Source: Tillandsia leiboldiana (Eukaryota > Streptophyta > Magnoliopsida > Poales > Bromeliaceae). From it: a stretch of 64,000 nt of DNA. The notes under the pieces are model-generated. The model made no database searches. It worked only from the letters and a program-made list of their open reading frames with translations, and was not told where the DNA came from. Shown one piece after another: positions 32,691 through 43,583 of this stretch. A program made the translations under genes and the position numbers. The stretch covers positions 13,964,584 to 14,028,583 of the forward strand of contig CM055077.1 in NCBI GenBank assembly GCA_029204045.2, written 5' to 3'. The number at the start of each line of letters is the position of its first letter. Position 1 is the stretch's first letter.

Positions 32691-35600
32691 TGTAGTGTCC
32701 CAGTTTTCCCCTATGTTTTTCCCCTGTTTCGGGGTGTGGAACACCTGTTAGTGGTGTGTGGGGCCCCAACATGTCAAAGTGATATGTTGTTTGCAACCAG
32801 AGAGGATTTGGGAGCAAGCCTGACCTTCGGCTACCTTTGCCGAATTTTAGGAGTGGAATCAGGCTAATCGGAGGCCTTATTTGAATTCAGCGCGGAAAAA
32901 CGCTTGAAAACGGCTATTTACTTATTTATTTTGGAGTCCGGATGCCCAAAAACGGACCCCCGGAAGTTTTCTGCGCAAAATGGTGCACGGGGGGAGCTGT
33001 GGACCGGCCTGGAACACGTGGGAGGTTCTTATTGGGCCGGCGCACGGCTCTCGGTCCATAGAGCGGGCCGCCAGTGCACGGTGGACCGGCGGGCCACGTG
33101 GCAGGCACCGGTTGGCCCGGCGCAGTGCGCTCGGCGCGCGGGGGCATGCGTGGGCAGCTCGGGCAGGCCGGGCAGGGGCGGGGTGTGCACGGTGCACGGT
33201 GGACCGGGGCGCGCCATGTGGCGGCCCCGGATTGGGTGGCCCATATGCACATGGCGCACGCTGGGCCACGCGGGTGCGGCCGTACGCACGTGGGCGGCGG
33301 CGGCCGCCCGACAGCCGTGTCAGGCACGGCAGCGCACGTGGGCCACGTGGTGCCGCCCCATAGGCGGGCGCCACCCACCGCGCCGCTGATTGCGGGGGAC
33401 GCGTGGCGCTTCCCCGCTGGGCCCGCACGGCTGCCGCCTGTTTGGCGGACACGTGTCGGGCCCTGGGGGCGGGTCGGACGGGCGAAGGCGTGCGGCCGAT
33501 CCGCTGTGCGAGCGGGGCTTGGGCCGGGCCGCACTGTGCGCGCCCGGAAATGGCTGGGCCGGGCCGCACTGTGCGCACCCGAAATGGGCCGGGCCGCACT
33601 ATTTGCGCCCGAAATCCGGGACATATTGGGAATTATCCCAATTGTTTTTGTGGGCCTATATAAAGGCCTCCCCTCCCTTCTTTTTCTCTGTTTTCCGAGA
33701 GATAGAGAGAGAACCTATGGGAGGGGCCTTAAGAGAAGTTTTTCATCTTCTTATTGTCTACCTCATGGTGCGTTCCCAGATTTTCTGGAAGTCCGACAAC
33801 GGCTATCCGGATTTTACAGTGTGCCTCGTTTTTCCCCAATCCTGGCCTGTTATCGTCGTATTTTAGTCCGAGGAGTCCCCTGCGCAGTACAGGAGTCCTT
33901 TTTCGACGATTTCTTCGCCGGTGTGTTCCTAAGAGGTAGGGCTTCGTTTTCCGTGTTGGTGGTTTCTCTAGATTCCGATTCCTTGGCACGATTCCCGAGG
34001 TGTTTTGACCCCCTCTTTTGCTGTTTGGGTTTTTGGACAGCGGTGACTTCGACGAATTATTTCTCAGCGTAGGAATATCAGATCGAGGCGATTCAAGAGT
34101 CGATTTTGGGCTACTTTTCGCGAGGAACGCAACCGTGATTTTTTTGAGATTTTAGGAGCTCGAGGCAGAGGTGAAATTCCTCGTTGTGCGTGCTGATTGT
34201 AAAAACAGCAATTATGTGTTTGGAACTTGTAGTTTTTACACCGTGTACACTTGTGTGATGTTGTAGGATACTATTTCAGCTGACGGTGTGCTTAGAGGAC
34301 AGCGGGTATTTTCTGGGTGTATTGTGCACGCTTTTCGAGGTGGGTGGTTGCGTTTCCCTCTTTGTTGACTTGCTCACTAGGAATAGTAGAGTTTCCCAAT
34401 TATAAATGTGACAGTTAACTCGTGGTATATGAACCTATTGCATTGGCCCCCCAAAATTACTTGATAGCTTCTATGTGATCAATCTGGGACAATGAAGTTG
34501 GACAATTGCTATATCTTAAACTGCATGCAAATAAATAATCCAATAATGTTTTAAAATGATTCTTTACAAGAAACCTTAGTCACTTTTCTAATACTTTTTA
34601 AAGGAATAATTGTATGTTTAATTGGACATCTAGTTAGGCCACCATTTTACTGCAGCACTGTATTATGGGATTTGACTTAGGAGAAAACATGTTTTATTGT
34701 TATTCTTCTCTATCGATGCATGACGATCGAGTCAGATCGGGATCTTGAGATAGTGTAGTTGGATCTTGAGTCTGGGACAGTTTAGACTCTTCTTGGGGAT
34801 TGTGGGAGATAGTGGCAACCGCGAATTTTGGGCGGTTGACCGGATGTTATTATCACATCAGATTGGGGATCAGGGTTGCATTAGTGGATGGAGTATTCCC
34901 ACTTTGATCATGGTCATGATCCAGTCCTGCTATTGTGAGACATCGGTTACAGAGATGATTGATACAGAGATACTTTACTCGTGTGGGTCGCTCCCCTCGA
35001 GTGCCACTCCGGAGTAGGCTTTTTGACCGTGATGGGTGCCGGTCAGTTGGTGAGTTGTGAGTGATGACAGAGCAGGCAGTGCCAGTATTTCCTGGCCCTC
35101 TGATTGGGTTTCTTTGGGCAGTCAGCTTTATAGTTGCATATATACAGTTATCTTTTGGCACTGCATTTAGAGGCATAGTAGTGGTAGTTCCTTTTCCAGC
35201 AGTCTTTATTACATACCACTGTTCTTTTCTTTTGCCTCTTTATTCCCAGTGGGTGCGTCAGCATTAGAGGTTTTACCCACTAGGGGAGGCTACTGGTTGT
35301 CTAGTAGTTCTCACCCCCATTATTGTTTTCTGTCCTCCTTTCCCTTTGTTTTGCAGAGTCATCTGTGGGAGCTGCTGGGCCTTCAGCGGCAGATCGAGGT
35401 AAGAGGATCGCCGACTAGCTAGATCGTCTACCCCAAGTGAGAGACTAGCGAGGTTTTTATTGTACCCCCTTTCGTATCTCAGACTTCAGTAGTTTCCTTT
35501 TGGGTCTGGCTTTGGCCAGCTGGTTGTATATTTTTTTGGTGAGCTGGGAGTATATTGTACTTTTATTTCAGCTTGTAGCTTATTTCAAGTCTGAGATTAC

Positions 35601-35752
35601 TTTTAGTTCTATTAGTTCAGCTCTGTTTATGCTCTTTTATTGTATATTATCTATCTGAGCAGGTTACCAGCGCTTCGTGCACATAGAAAATTCTGTGTGC
35701 ACGGCGGATCTGTTGGCGGGCCCGGGTCCCAGTTTACACCCGGGGCGTGACA
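32691..35752 (+). repeat. G2 3' LTR, 3062 bp
   Basis: TGTAGTGTCCCA ... CGGGGCGTGACA. TATA box 33657-33664, mini-hairpin 35025-35044, CCCCTCGAG module 34977-35014. Confidence 0.94.
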
Positions 35753-36177
35753 TGTGGACTTGTCGATATGGTTGATCGTAGGTTTGGACTATAGCCTGCA
35801 TGAGCCATATTTGAGCTTGACTGTGATGCGCTAATTTCCTCGGTGGGGTCGCTGCCATCGAGTGCCGCTCCAGAGCTGGGTCTATTACTTTGTTCTCGCG
35901 CGACGTCGATGCAATCCTTGTGGGACGGCCTACGTAAATCCCGTCCTTGGTGGATATGTGGTAGTAGGTGGGCGCAGGTTTGACTGGACCCTAAGTGGCA
36001 GTCATTATGATTGGGTTGGTTTATCACATCGAGAGCGAGTGGTTGCATTTTATTTATTTCGTCTTTTCTTGAGCATAGTAGATAGAGGTATAGTAGCTGT
36101 AGATTTCTTTCCAGCTTACATATCTACTTTCTTTTACATTAGTGTTATCTTGCCTCTAGTAGACTTAGTGGGTAGAT
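35753..36177 (+). repeat. G3 LTR fragment, left part
   Basis: Matches the G4 5' LTR from about 54545 to 54990 (GACTATAGCCTGCATGAGCC, GGTGGGCGCAGGTTTGACTG, CTCTAGTAGACTTAGTGGG) but is clearly diverged. Begins directly after the G2 3' LTR and is split at 36177 by solo LTR S1. Confidence 0.8.
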
Positions 36178-36851
36178 TGTCACGCCCCGGGTGTAAACCA
36201 GAACCCGGACCCGTCTACAGATCCGCCGTGCACACGGTATTTCCCGTGTACACGAAGCCCCAAACCTACTCAGATATAAGAGATAACAATAAAAGTGCAA
36301 TAAAACAGAGCTGAACTAAAACTAATACATCTCAGACTGAAGCTGGAAATAAAATACAATACATCTGTATAAATGATACATCTGTCTCTCCCAGCTCACC
36401 CAAAATAAATACAACCTGCTGGCAAAAGCCAGTCCCAAATGTAAAAGTACAACCGTCTGAGGAAACCTGGGTACACCAACAGTCCAGCTAACACGCTCAT
36501 CCTGCCTCGAGATCTATCTACTCAGCCGTCCTCTCTCCTCGACCCGCCGCTAAAAGCCCAGCAGCACCCGCAGAAGACACTGCAAAACAAGGAAGAAGAA
36601 AAAGAGGAAAGAAGAATGGGAGTGAGAACTACTAGTAAACCAGTAGCCTCCCCTAGTGGGTAAAACCTCAAACTCTGACACACCCACTAGGCCTACCAGA
36701 GGCAAAAAGGAAGGAAGAGTGGTAAGAAATGAAACCGCTGCAAAAGGGAAATCTACCACTACTATGCCTCTAAAATACAGTCCTAGACTGGAATAACCGT
36801 ATGCCACAATAACCAACCATCCCAGATAAACCCAATCTGTACCGCCCTCAT

Positions 36852-37076
36852 CATCGGGCAAGAAAGCCGCGCCGATGTGATAGCAAAATTCCTGCTGCCG
36901 CCCTCATCATCGGGCAAATAAGCCGCGCCGATGTGATAGCAAACCTGTCCATAACTGTCCGGCCCCGGCCTCCGAAGGGGATCTCGAGGGGAGCTACCCA
37001 CACGAGTAAAGCATCACCGAGCAATAACCGCGCCGGTGTAATAAAAGCATCACCGGGCAATAACCGCGCCGGTGAT
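36852..37076 (-). repeat. Four mini-hairpins in S1
   Basis: Inverted repeats with different arms around a similar GC-rich core: CATCGG/CCGATG at 36852-36877 and 36908-36933, CACCG/CGGTG at 37015-37038, ATCACCGG/CCGGTGAT at 37049-37076. Positionally equivalent to the G1 array at 19760-19850. Confidence 0.75.
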
Positions 37077-37170
37077 AAAAGCAGGATTGGATCACAACTA
37101 TAAAGCCCCAGTGGAACACAACCCTCCACTAAAAGAAAACTGATTCCCAATCAGATGCAAGAGTAACCAT

Positions 37171-37430
37171 CCGGTCAATCGCCCAATATCCGCGATTGCC
37201 GCAATACCCCACAATCCACGACCAGGTCTAACAACCGACCTCCGGTCAACCGCCCAATATCCGCGGTCGCCGTAAAAACCCACAATCACAATCATGTCCC
37301 ACATCCGACATCTGGTCAACCGCCTACTATCCGCGGTTGCCACAAAACCCTCTAGTCCATAATCATGCCCTATCACCGATGTCCTATAACCGACATCCGG
37401 TCAACCGCCCAATATCCGCGGTCGCCGCCA
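37171..37430 (-). repeat. Four-copy tandem motif in S1
   Basis: CCGGTCAACCGCCCAATATC-like units start at 37171, 37242, 37312 and 37397. A single copy of the same motif is present in the G1 (about 19494-19526) and G2 (about 26612-26645) LTRs, so it multiplied in the S1 lineage. Confidence 0.8.
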
Positions 37431-38869
37431 AAACCCATGATCCATAATCCAGGCCCCGGCTACACTATCCCAAACCCCTGCTCAAACCCGAGCAAACCCA
37501 CCTGACTACGAAAAGGAGAAAGAAGCAAACAAGGTTTCTCCTAAGTCAAGTTCCAGCATGAAAGTGTAGCGATAAAAGATGGCCTACCTAGATGTCCAAA
37601 CAAGCATGCAAGTGTTCTCAAGGAAATAAAGAAAAAGGCGACCAATAGTGGTTCCACATGTGTAACAATTAATAGATCCGCATAGATGTAACCATCATGC
37701 TAAAACATTATCCAACCACACATGTCTATGATCCATGATAAAGCGTCACTATCCACCTATGCATGTCATAAAGTCCTCAAATAGTACCAACCACTAACAG
37801 GATAATCATAAAGCCCATGATAAATAATCCAATCCACATGCAAGGTTAAACGCTAACATTCCATCCATACAAACATGTATAAGTCCCAACCACTATCAAA
37901 TATCCACAATAGTAATTTCCATAGGAAAAGCTCACAATTTATATCACTTAAGCATTCATGTCCAAATAAAGGAATCACTCTAATATTCCTAGTGAGCATG
38001 TCAAAATAGAGGTAAACAACAACCACCCACCTCGATCGCTAATTCCAAGTCCCAAAAAGTGCCCTCGCCCAAACCGATAAGCCGCCGCGATCGCTGTACA
38101 AAATTCCCAAAAGAACATACATAAATAACATACAATGCTCACACAAAACTGTCCCAAACACAACAGTCCACAGTTCCCCTATTTTTACCTGCCAGAAATG
38201 CCCGGAAAATTCCAAGAAAAATACTGTCACGATCCTCGCGACGAACCCGTCGAAACGACTACCTGCACACTCAAATCCGAGTTTCCTACACTGAGAAACA
38301 AATCCGACAAGAGAACCATCTCGAAACAAACTGCTCACAAAAACTGAACCACAAGGTTCTGTAAACAGGGATATTCACCTTCGGGGCAAAATTCAGAAAA
38401 TTCCAAGAAAATTTGGAGATATTCCTCGTGATGTGTAGATGCAAAACTCCTCTTGAATCGCCCCGATCCGATGCCTGTGCGCGAAGATATCCCCAAAATA
38501 CCACACCGCTGTCCCAAAACTCCGCCCCAGAAAATGAGGTCACAAGATGATCCGAAAAACCCATGAACACCTCGGAATGGGAAAAACCAGTAAACATGGG
38601 AAACGTAGCCCTACCTGTCGTGAAGCCAACGGCGCAAGAATCGCCTCATTCGGAGGTCGGAGTAAGCCGGGGGAGTCCTCGCACCGAAATGCGACGAAGA
38701 AGAACACAAACGAACGAGCGTCGCGCCGCGCCGTAAAAATGGTAACCTCGGGATGCGTGCTGCTGAAAAATCTGGAAATCTGCAGATGGAATCGCCACAG
38801 GGAGAGGAGCATTTCTTGTGACGGTTGCACAGTGAAAATCTACGCAGAGAAGAAGCTCTCTTCAGTTGA

Positions 38870-38982
38870 ACTCGGCCTTTAAATAAGCTGGGAAAAACAA
38901 ATCTGAAAATACCCAACATGTCCCATTTTCCGGGCGCTCCCGATTTCGGGCGGCTACAGTGTTGGGCCCGGCCCAACACTGT
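38870..38982 (-). promoter_or_regulatory. S1 promoter: 27-nt palindrome and TATA-like box
   Basis: ACAGTGTTGGGCC (38956-38968) and GGCCCAACACTGT (38970-38982) form a perfect palindrome around one base. In element sense it lies about 70 bp upstream of a TTTAAA-type TATA box (about 38878-38887). Same layout as in G4. CACGTG cores lie further upstream (for example near 39069, 39120, 39232, 39310). Confidence 0.6.
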
Positions 38983-39864
38983 GCGCGCCCGAAAACGCCT
39001 CCGGCCTCCACGTCGCCCCCCGCACAGCGGACAGCCACGCTGGCCGTCCACCGCGCGACGCGTGGGCCAATGCTGCGGCGACACGTGGCGCGCACCCGGT
39101 CAACGCCCGCCTACCGCGCCCACGTGCCCGCCTGCGCCCGCCGCCTGCGCCCCCTGCCAGGCGCGAATCCCGAGGCGCCCCGGTTCACCTCCGTGGACCC
39201 AGACTCCATGAGCCCACCAACCAGAAGACGCCACGTGTCCCGCCGGTCCATGCACCACGCCCGCCTGCTCCGTAGACCAAGTCCACTGCACCGACCAATC
39301 CAGTAATGCCACGTGTCCACCCCGGTCCACCGTGCGCCCCGCACTCTCCGTAGACCCCGCCCCGCGGACCGGCCCACTCCCGAGCCGCCACGCGTCCCGC
39401 CCCCGGTGCACGCCTGCCGCGTGGACCGGGCGGCCCGCGCCTCTGCCCGCCGCGCTGCCCGCGGCCGCTCCGCCGCTGCCCGCCGGCGGCCGGAGACACT
39501 GTTCCGGCATGAACAGTACCCGATGCTCAAAAATAACAAGTGGGTAGTCCGTTTTGACCGTTTTCGCGCGCTGAATCCGAATTTGATCTCCATTTTGCCA
39601 AATTCCAACCCCAAAATTTGCCGATGGCATCTGGAAAGGTATTCCTTGGTCCAAACTTCGCGCTGAGTCCATTTTTAATATCCGCATCGCGCAAAACCAC
39701 TTCTAACGATCCGACGGAGTCCATTGATCACCCACAAGATCCAGTAAGCCCGAAGTCCGCCACAACTGTCCAATTGGTGCACAAACACCTCCAACGCACA
39801 GTACAAGCTCCCCAGATGTCACCAATGACTCTACCACAGCTCTGCAGAGATCCAGGTCATCACA

Positions 39865-40285
39865 TAGATCGTTGGTCTTGGAGACGGTATCAATTGAGAA
39901 CTACTTGTTTATGTAGTTCTCACACCCGCTGTTGGGGTTCTTTTTGTAGAGACTTCTGTTTCAGTTCCTACACCTGCTGGTTCTTCGGATCGAGATAAGG
40001 GAGTCGCGAGTTAGATCCCTACCTGTATTTTTTTTTGGTGAGATAAATATACCTTATACTCGGATTATGGGTTATAGTCCTGTACACTAGATTGTATCTT
40101 TTAGTTTCCTTTTTTTTTGAAGGTGGTTGTTGTATTTGGATGATTACAAATGTACAGTGGATTTATGTTCTTATAGCAGCTTTTATTTTAGCTCTGATAT
40201 CTGTTAGCTGTTAGATATTATCTTTTGCAGGTTTGACGCTTCGCCTATGCGGGCCTTCCCGTATGGGTGGCGGACTTGTTAGCGA
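39865..40285 (+). repeat. G3 LTR fragment, right part
   Basis: Continues the LTR interrupted by S1: GAGAACTACTTG, GAGGGAGTCGCGAG-like sequence, GCAGGTTTGACGCTTCGCC, ending at GTTAGCGA where G4's LTR would go on to CCCGGGTCGCAG. Truncated about 50 bp short of the expected TGACA end. Confidence 0.8.
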
Positions 40286-40462
40286 AGTCAAAGAGTTTGT
40301 TCTAGGACTAGTTCAAATGTATTTTTGTTTATTGGATCTTTCACGCAAAGAAAGTCAATGTTTTGGTGATGACATTGAATTTCAATTTTTTGGTTTAAGA
40401 TGAGTGTCATGAGCGTTTTATGTATTTTTGGATTTTGTCACGAAATTGCCAAAGGGGGAGAT
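40286..40462 (+). other. 3' internal end of an upstream copia with polypurine tract
   Basis: AT-rich 177 bp ending in TTGTCACGAAATTGCC and AAAGGGGGAGAT immediately before a copia LTR start. E_A and E_B have the same phrase next to their 3' LTRs. This means the LTR at 40463 closes an element on its left. Confidence 0.75.
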
Positions 40463-41627
40463 TGTTACGGCTTTTATGTTGGCATATTTCGCGATTTGAG
40501 TCGGAGTCTTGAAGTGATCAAATTGTCAAATCAGTAATCGAAGACTCGGAGAAGATTCAACAAGAGCTCAAATTGACACTCAGGTATGATTAAATTAATC
40601 ATGGTGATTTAAGTATATTTACAATCTTTGGAATCATGTTTTATTGAAACCCGGTTTTGGGAACTTGGATTTCAACTCATAACTTATTTTAAGTTTGGAT
40701 TCCGGTACATGGTTTGTTTTGTTAAACTTATCTTTGAAAAATTCTGTATTTTACATTGAGTACCGGAACCCCACTTTGAGTTCCTCAAAACCCGACACAA
40801 GATTTTCTGGAAATTACATTGAGTACCGGAACCCAACTTTTAGTACCGAAACGCAATAAGAAAATCTGTCTGTTGCGTCATTGAGTACCGGAACCTACTA
40901 TTGAGTACAGGTACGCAATGTTAAGTCGTGGTAAGAATGCTAAACCGACTTTGATTGATTTCCAAAGGTTATAAATAGATACTTAGGGTTTCTCAAGAAT
41001 GATGGACCAATTCAGAAACACTTGAGAACAACCCTAGAGGCTAGATTTTTATCGTTCATCTTTTTAGCCTCTTTTAGGTCAATTCGATGGTTCTTTGATG
41101 AGATGCTTTTTGTCGAATTGATCTAATCTTTGCTTAGAGATTTCATCCATGGTTCTCTAATGATATTCTAAGCAAAGGATCACCATCGAAACCTATACTT
41201 TCGTAACGGCTGAGTTTGCGTCAAGGAGTTGACGTGGCATCGTGGATTCGATGTGTTGAAGGCATTTCGTGGATTCGAAACGTGTTGCTCGTGGATTCGA
41301 GTGGCGTTCGTGGATTCAGACGTGTGCATTGGACCTGCAGTCGGTGAGCGCAAGATCCGGAGAAGTTGAAGGTGGGGTTGGAGTCCGTGGAGTCGGTAAT
41401 CACCTTGTTATCTTTCAAATTCTTAGTGGATTGTTATTGCGTGTTGGTCCCGTGGTTTTTACTCCTGTGATGGAGTTTTTCACGTAAATCTCGGTGTGCT
41501 GTTTTTATTTTTCGCATTTATTTTAAATTGCACTGAGATTTAGTTTTTTGGTTATTACACCTATTCACCCCCCCCTCTAGGTGTTTGATAGAACCTATTT
41601 AGATCCTTGGGGATCCATAAACCTACA
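40463..41627 (+). repeat. C1 LTR, 1165 bp
   Basis: TGTTACGGCTTTTATG ... CCTACA. Contains five GTACCGGAAC-type motifs (about 40760-40915), TATA box TATAAATA 40970-40977, and four CGTGGATTCG copies (about 41238-41318). Ends in the same CACCTATTCACCCC...CTCTAGGTG block as the C2 family, so the families are related, but the U3 is different. Confidence 0.87.
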
Positions 41628-41629
41628 AT

Positions 41630-41641
41630 TAGTATCAGAGC
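41630..41641 (+). other. C1 primer-binding site, one mismatch
   Basis: TAGTATCAGAGC just inside the LTR; canonical is TGGTATCAGAGC. The mismatch (A for G at 41631) is absent from C2 and C3. Confidence 0.8.
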
Positions 41642-41661
41642 GGGTTTTAGGTTTTTCTATC

Positions 41662-43583
41662 ATGTCGGGTGAAGGTGGTAATATTAATAGACCTCCTCTT
41701 TTCGATGGGACCAATTATGCCTATTGGAAAGTCCGGATGAGAGCTTTTCTCATCGCAATTGATGAGCGAGTATGGCAAACCGTGGAATACGGTTGGGAAC
41801 ATCCAATTGAGGAAGTAGGAAATACTACTACCCCAAAACCTCGCTCTAGATGGTCCAGAGAGGAGATCGAAAAATCTTCTTACAACGGGAAAGGTATGAA
41901 CGCTTTATTTAATTCTCTTTCCTCGATCGAGTTTACACGTATTTCTGCGTGTGAAACTGCAAAGGAGATTTGGGATATTCTTCAAATTACACATGAGGGT
42001 ACTAGTCTTGTAAAAATTCAAAAGCTCCAGATGCTTACAAGTCAATTTCACTCTATTCATATGGATGAGCATGAATTGTTTACTGATTATTATACCAGAC
42101 TTCAAGATATAATCAATACATGTGCTAATTTAGGAGAAAAGATCCCGGAATCGAAAGTTGTAAGAAAGATTCTTCGGACTCTTCCGGAACGTTTTAGGGC
42201 AAAGGTTGCTGCCATTGAAACCGTCAATCATCCGGATGACATGAGAGTAGAGGAATTAGTAGGTGCTTTACAAACATATGAAATGACTTTTCCTACTAAT
42301 CAATTTTCTTCCAAGTTTTCTTCTAAGCGTGCAGAAATTGGATTCAAATCAACGAAGGATGAAGATGGCGAATCAAACTCCGACGATGAAATATCTTTTG
42401 CCGACTGTGAAGAATAACTCGCGCGGATCACGAAGAAATTTCGTCGCAATTTTTGGAAGAATCGAACTGATAGATCTTCATCCTCGAAACCATCTAAAGG
42501 ATCATCGGGTTCTAAATCCTCTAAACTCAAAAGAATTTGCAAAACCTTCTAAAGTAAAAGAAAAAGATGAATTCGAAGGGGAAATCCAATGCTACAGATG
42601 CAAAGGCTACGGCCATATTTCAACGGATTGTCCTTCTAAGAAATCATATAAAAAGAAGGCTTTGCAAGCAAGAACTTGGGACGATTCTACTTCCAATGAA
42701 TCGACCTCAAGTAAAGAGGAAAAGGATAATGCTGTTGCTTTTCATACTTCTCTAGTTCCCTCCTCTAATGTTTGCTTGTTATCGTTAATTACTGACTCTA
42801 CTTCTTTGATTTTGCATGAATCATCTACATCCGACGGAGAGTCGTCAATTGAGGGGGAGTCGGACGAAGAAGAACTCGTTGAGGCCTATCAACAACTTCT
42901 TAAGGAATCAAAGAAGATGGCCAAGCACATCAAGAAGTTGAGGAAACAACGACTTTGAGGTTGAAGACGAGAACCGTACTTTGAAGATCAAAATTCATGA
43001 TCTCGAGGAGGAACGAGGACTTTTATTGAACAATAATAAAACCCTCCAAGAAAAGCTAAACCAATCGGAAACGATCGTTAATTCTCATATGGACAAGATT
43101 GGTTTTCTTGAAAAACAGTTTGAGGAAATTCATGACGCCAACCAAGTTTTGACCAAGCAAGTTCATCAACTCAAATCCGACATACAAACTCTTTCAACCA
43201 GTTACAGGAAATTTGACGGTATGTCCGGATTAGGTCAAACGAGTAAAGTTGGTTTGGGATATAAACAGAAACAAACAGTGAAGGCTTCAAGTTCTACAAC
43301 TAAATTGAAAGGTAAAACATGCTACCAATGTGGAATTGAAGGACACATGATGAAGACGTGCCCGAAAAATAGGAAGAAAAATTCTTCAGCATCTTCATCT
43401 ACGGAGCGGACTCTACGGATTCAAAAGCAACATCAATTCAATGGAGTTTCCTCAATCCACCAAAGGCTCAAGCCACAACATCGGTTATTCAAGTGGACAT
43501 TTGCAACGCGGGAACCTAAGGTGGTTCAACAGTCAAAACAAACAACCCCCGTCCACAACGAAGCAAGACAACCCAAAATCTGA
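41662..43583 (+). pseudogene. C1 gag
   Basis: ATG 41662 ([20 protein letters not shown]) aligns with the C2 gag start. The UBN2/copia-type gag domain ([58 protein letters not shown]) is intact to a stop at 42415-42417 where C2 has Gln. The frame then continues to about 42545, shifts, and carries zinc knuckle CYRCKGYGHISTDC (about 42590). A further stop at 42956 and a frame change lead to a coiled-coil segment (42981-43210) and a second knuckle CYQCGIEGHMMKTC (about 43318). Domain order equals C2 gag; non-functional. Confidence 0.87.

Larger units (their letters stand above)
24500..35752 (+). mobile_element. G2: near-complete Ty3/gypsy Tekay-type chromovirus
   Basis: LTRs 24500-27551 (3052 bp) and 32691-35752 (3062 bp), primer site, leader hairpin, single gag-pol frame with three stops, polypurine tract. 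Domain order gag-AP-RT-RNase H-IN-chromodomain, 3 kb LTRs and a C-terminal chromodomain fit the Tekay/Del chromovirus lineage. The bases TGTGG precede the gap (24395-24399) and follow the 3' LTR (35753-35757), a possible target duplication. Confidence 0.93.
36178..39864 (-). mobile_element. S1: solo gypsy LTR, 3687 bp, TSD TAGAT
   Basis: Minus-strand LTR: plus strand starts TGTCACGCCCCGG and ends CAGGTCATCACA. Flanked by TAGAT at 36173-36177 and 39865-39869. The interrupted LTR resumes in register with G4's uninterrupted copy (AGTGGG...CCGTTGG near 54982-54996), so the empty-site equivalent is visible. No internal sequence, hence a solo LTR from intra-element recombination. The GC-rich U3 is at about 38930-39520 (plus coordinates) and the AT-richer tail at 36180-37900. 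Closest in layout to the G1 LTR. Confidence 0.9.

Noticed and set aside
35753..40285. G3 LTR fragments as the 3' LTR of G1
   Set aside because: They match the G4 LTR much better than G1's 5' LTR, so pairing them with G1 is not supported, although the gap prevents exclusion.
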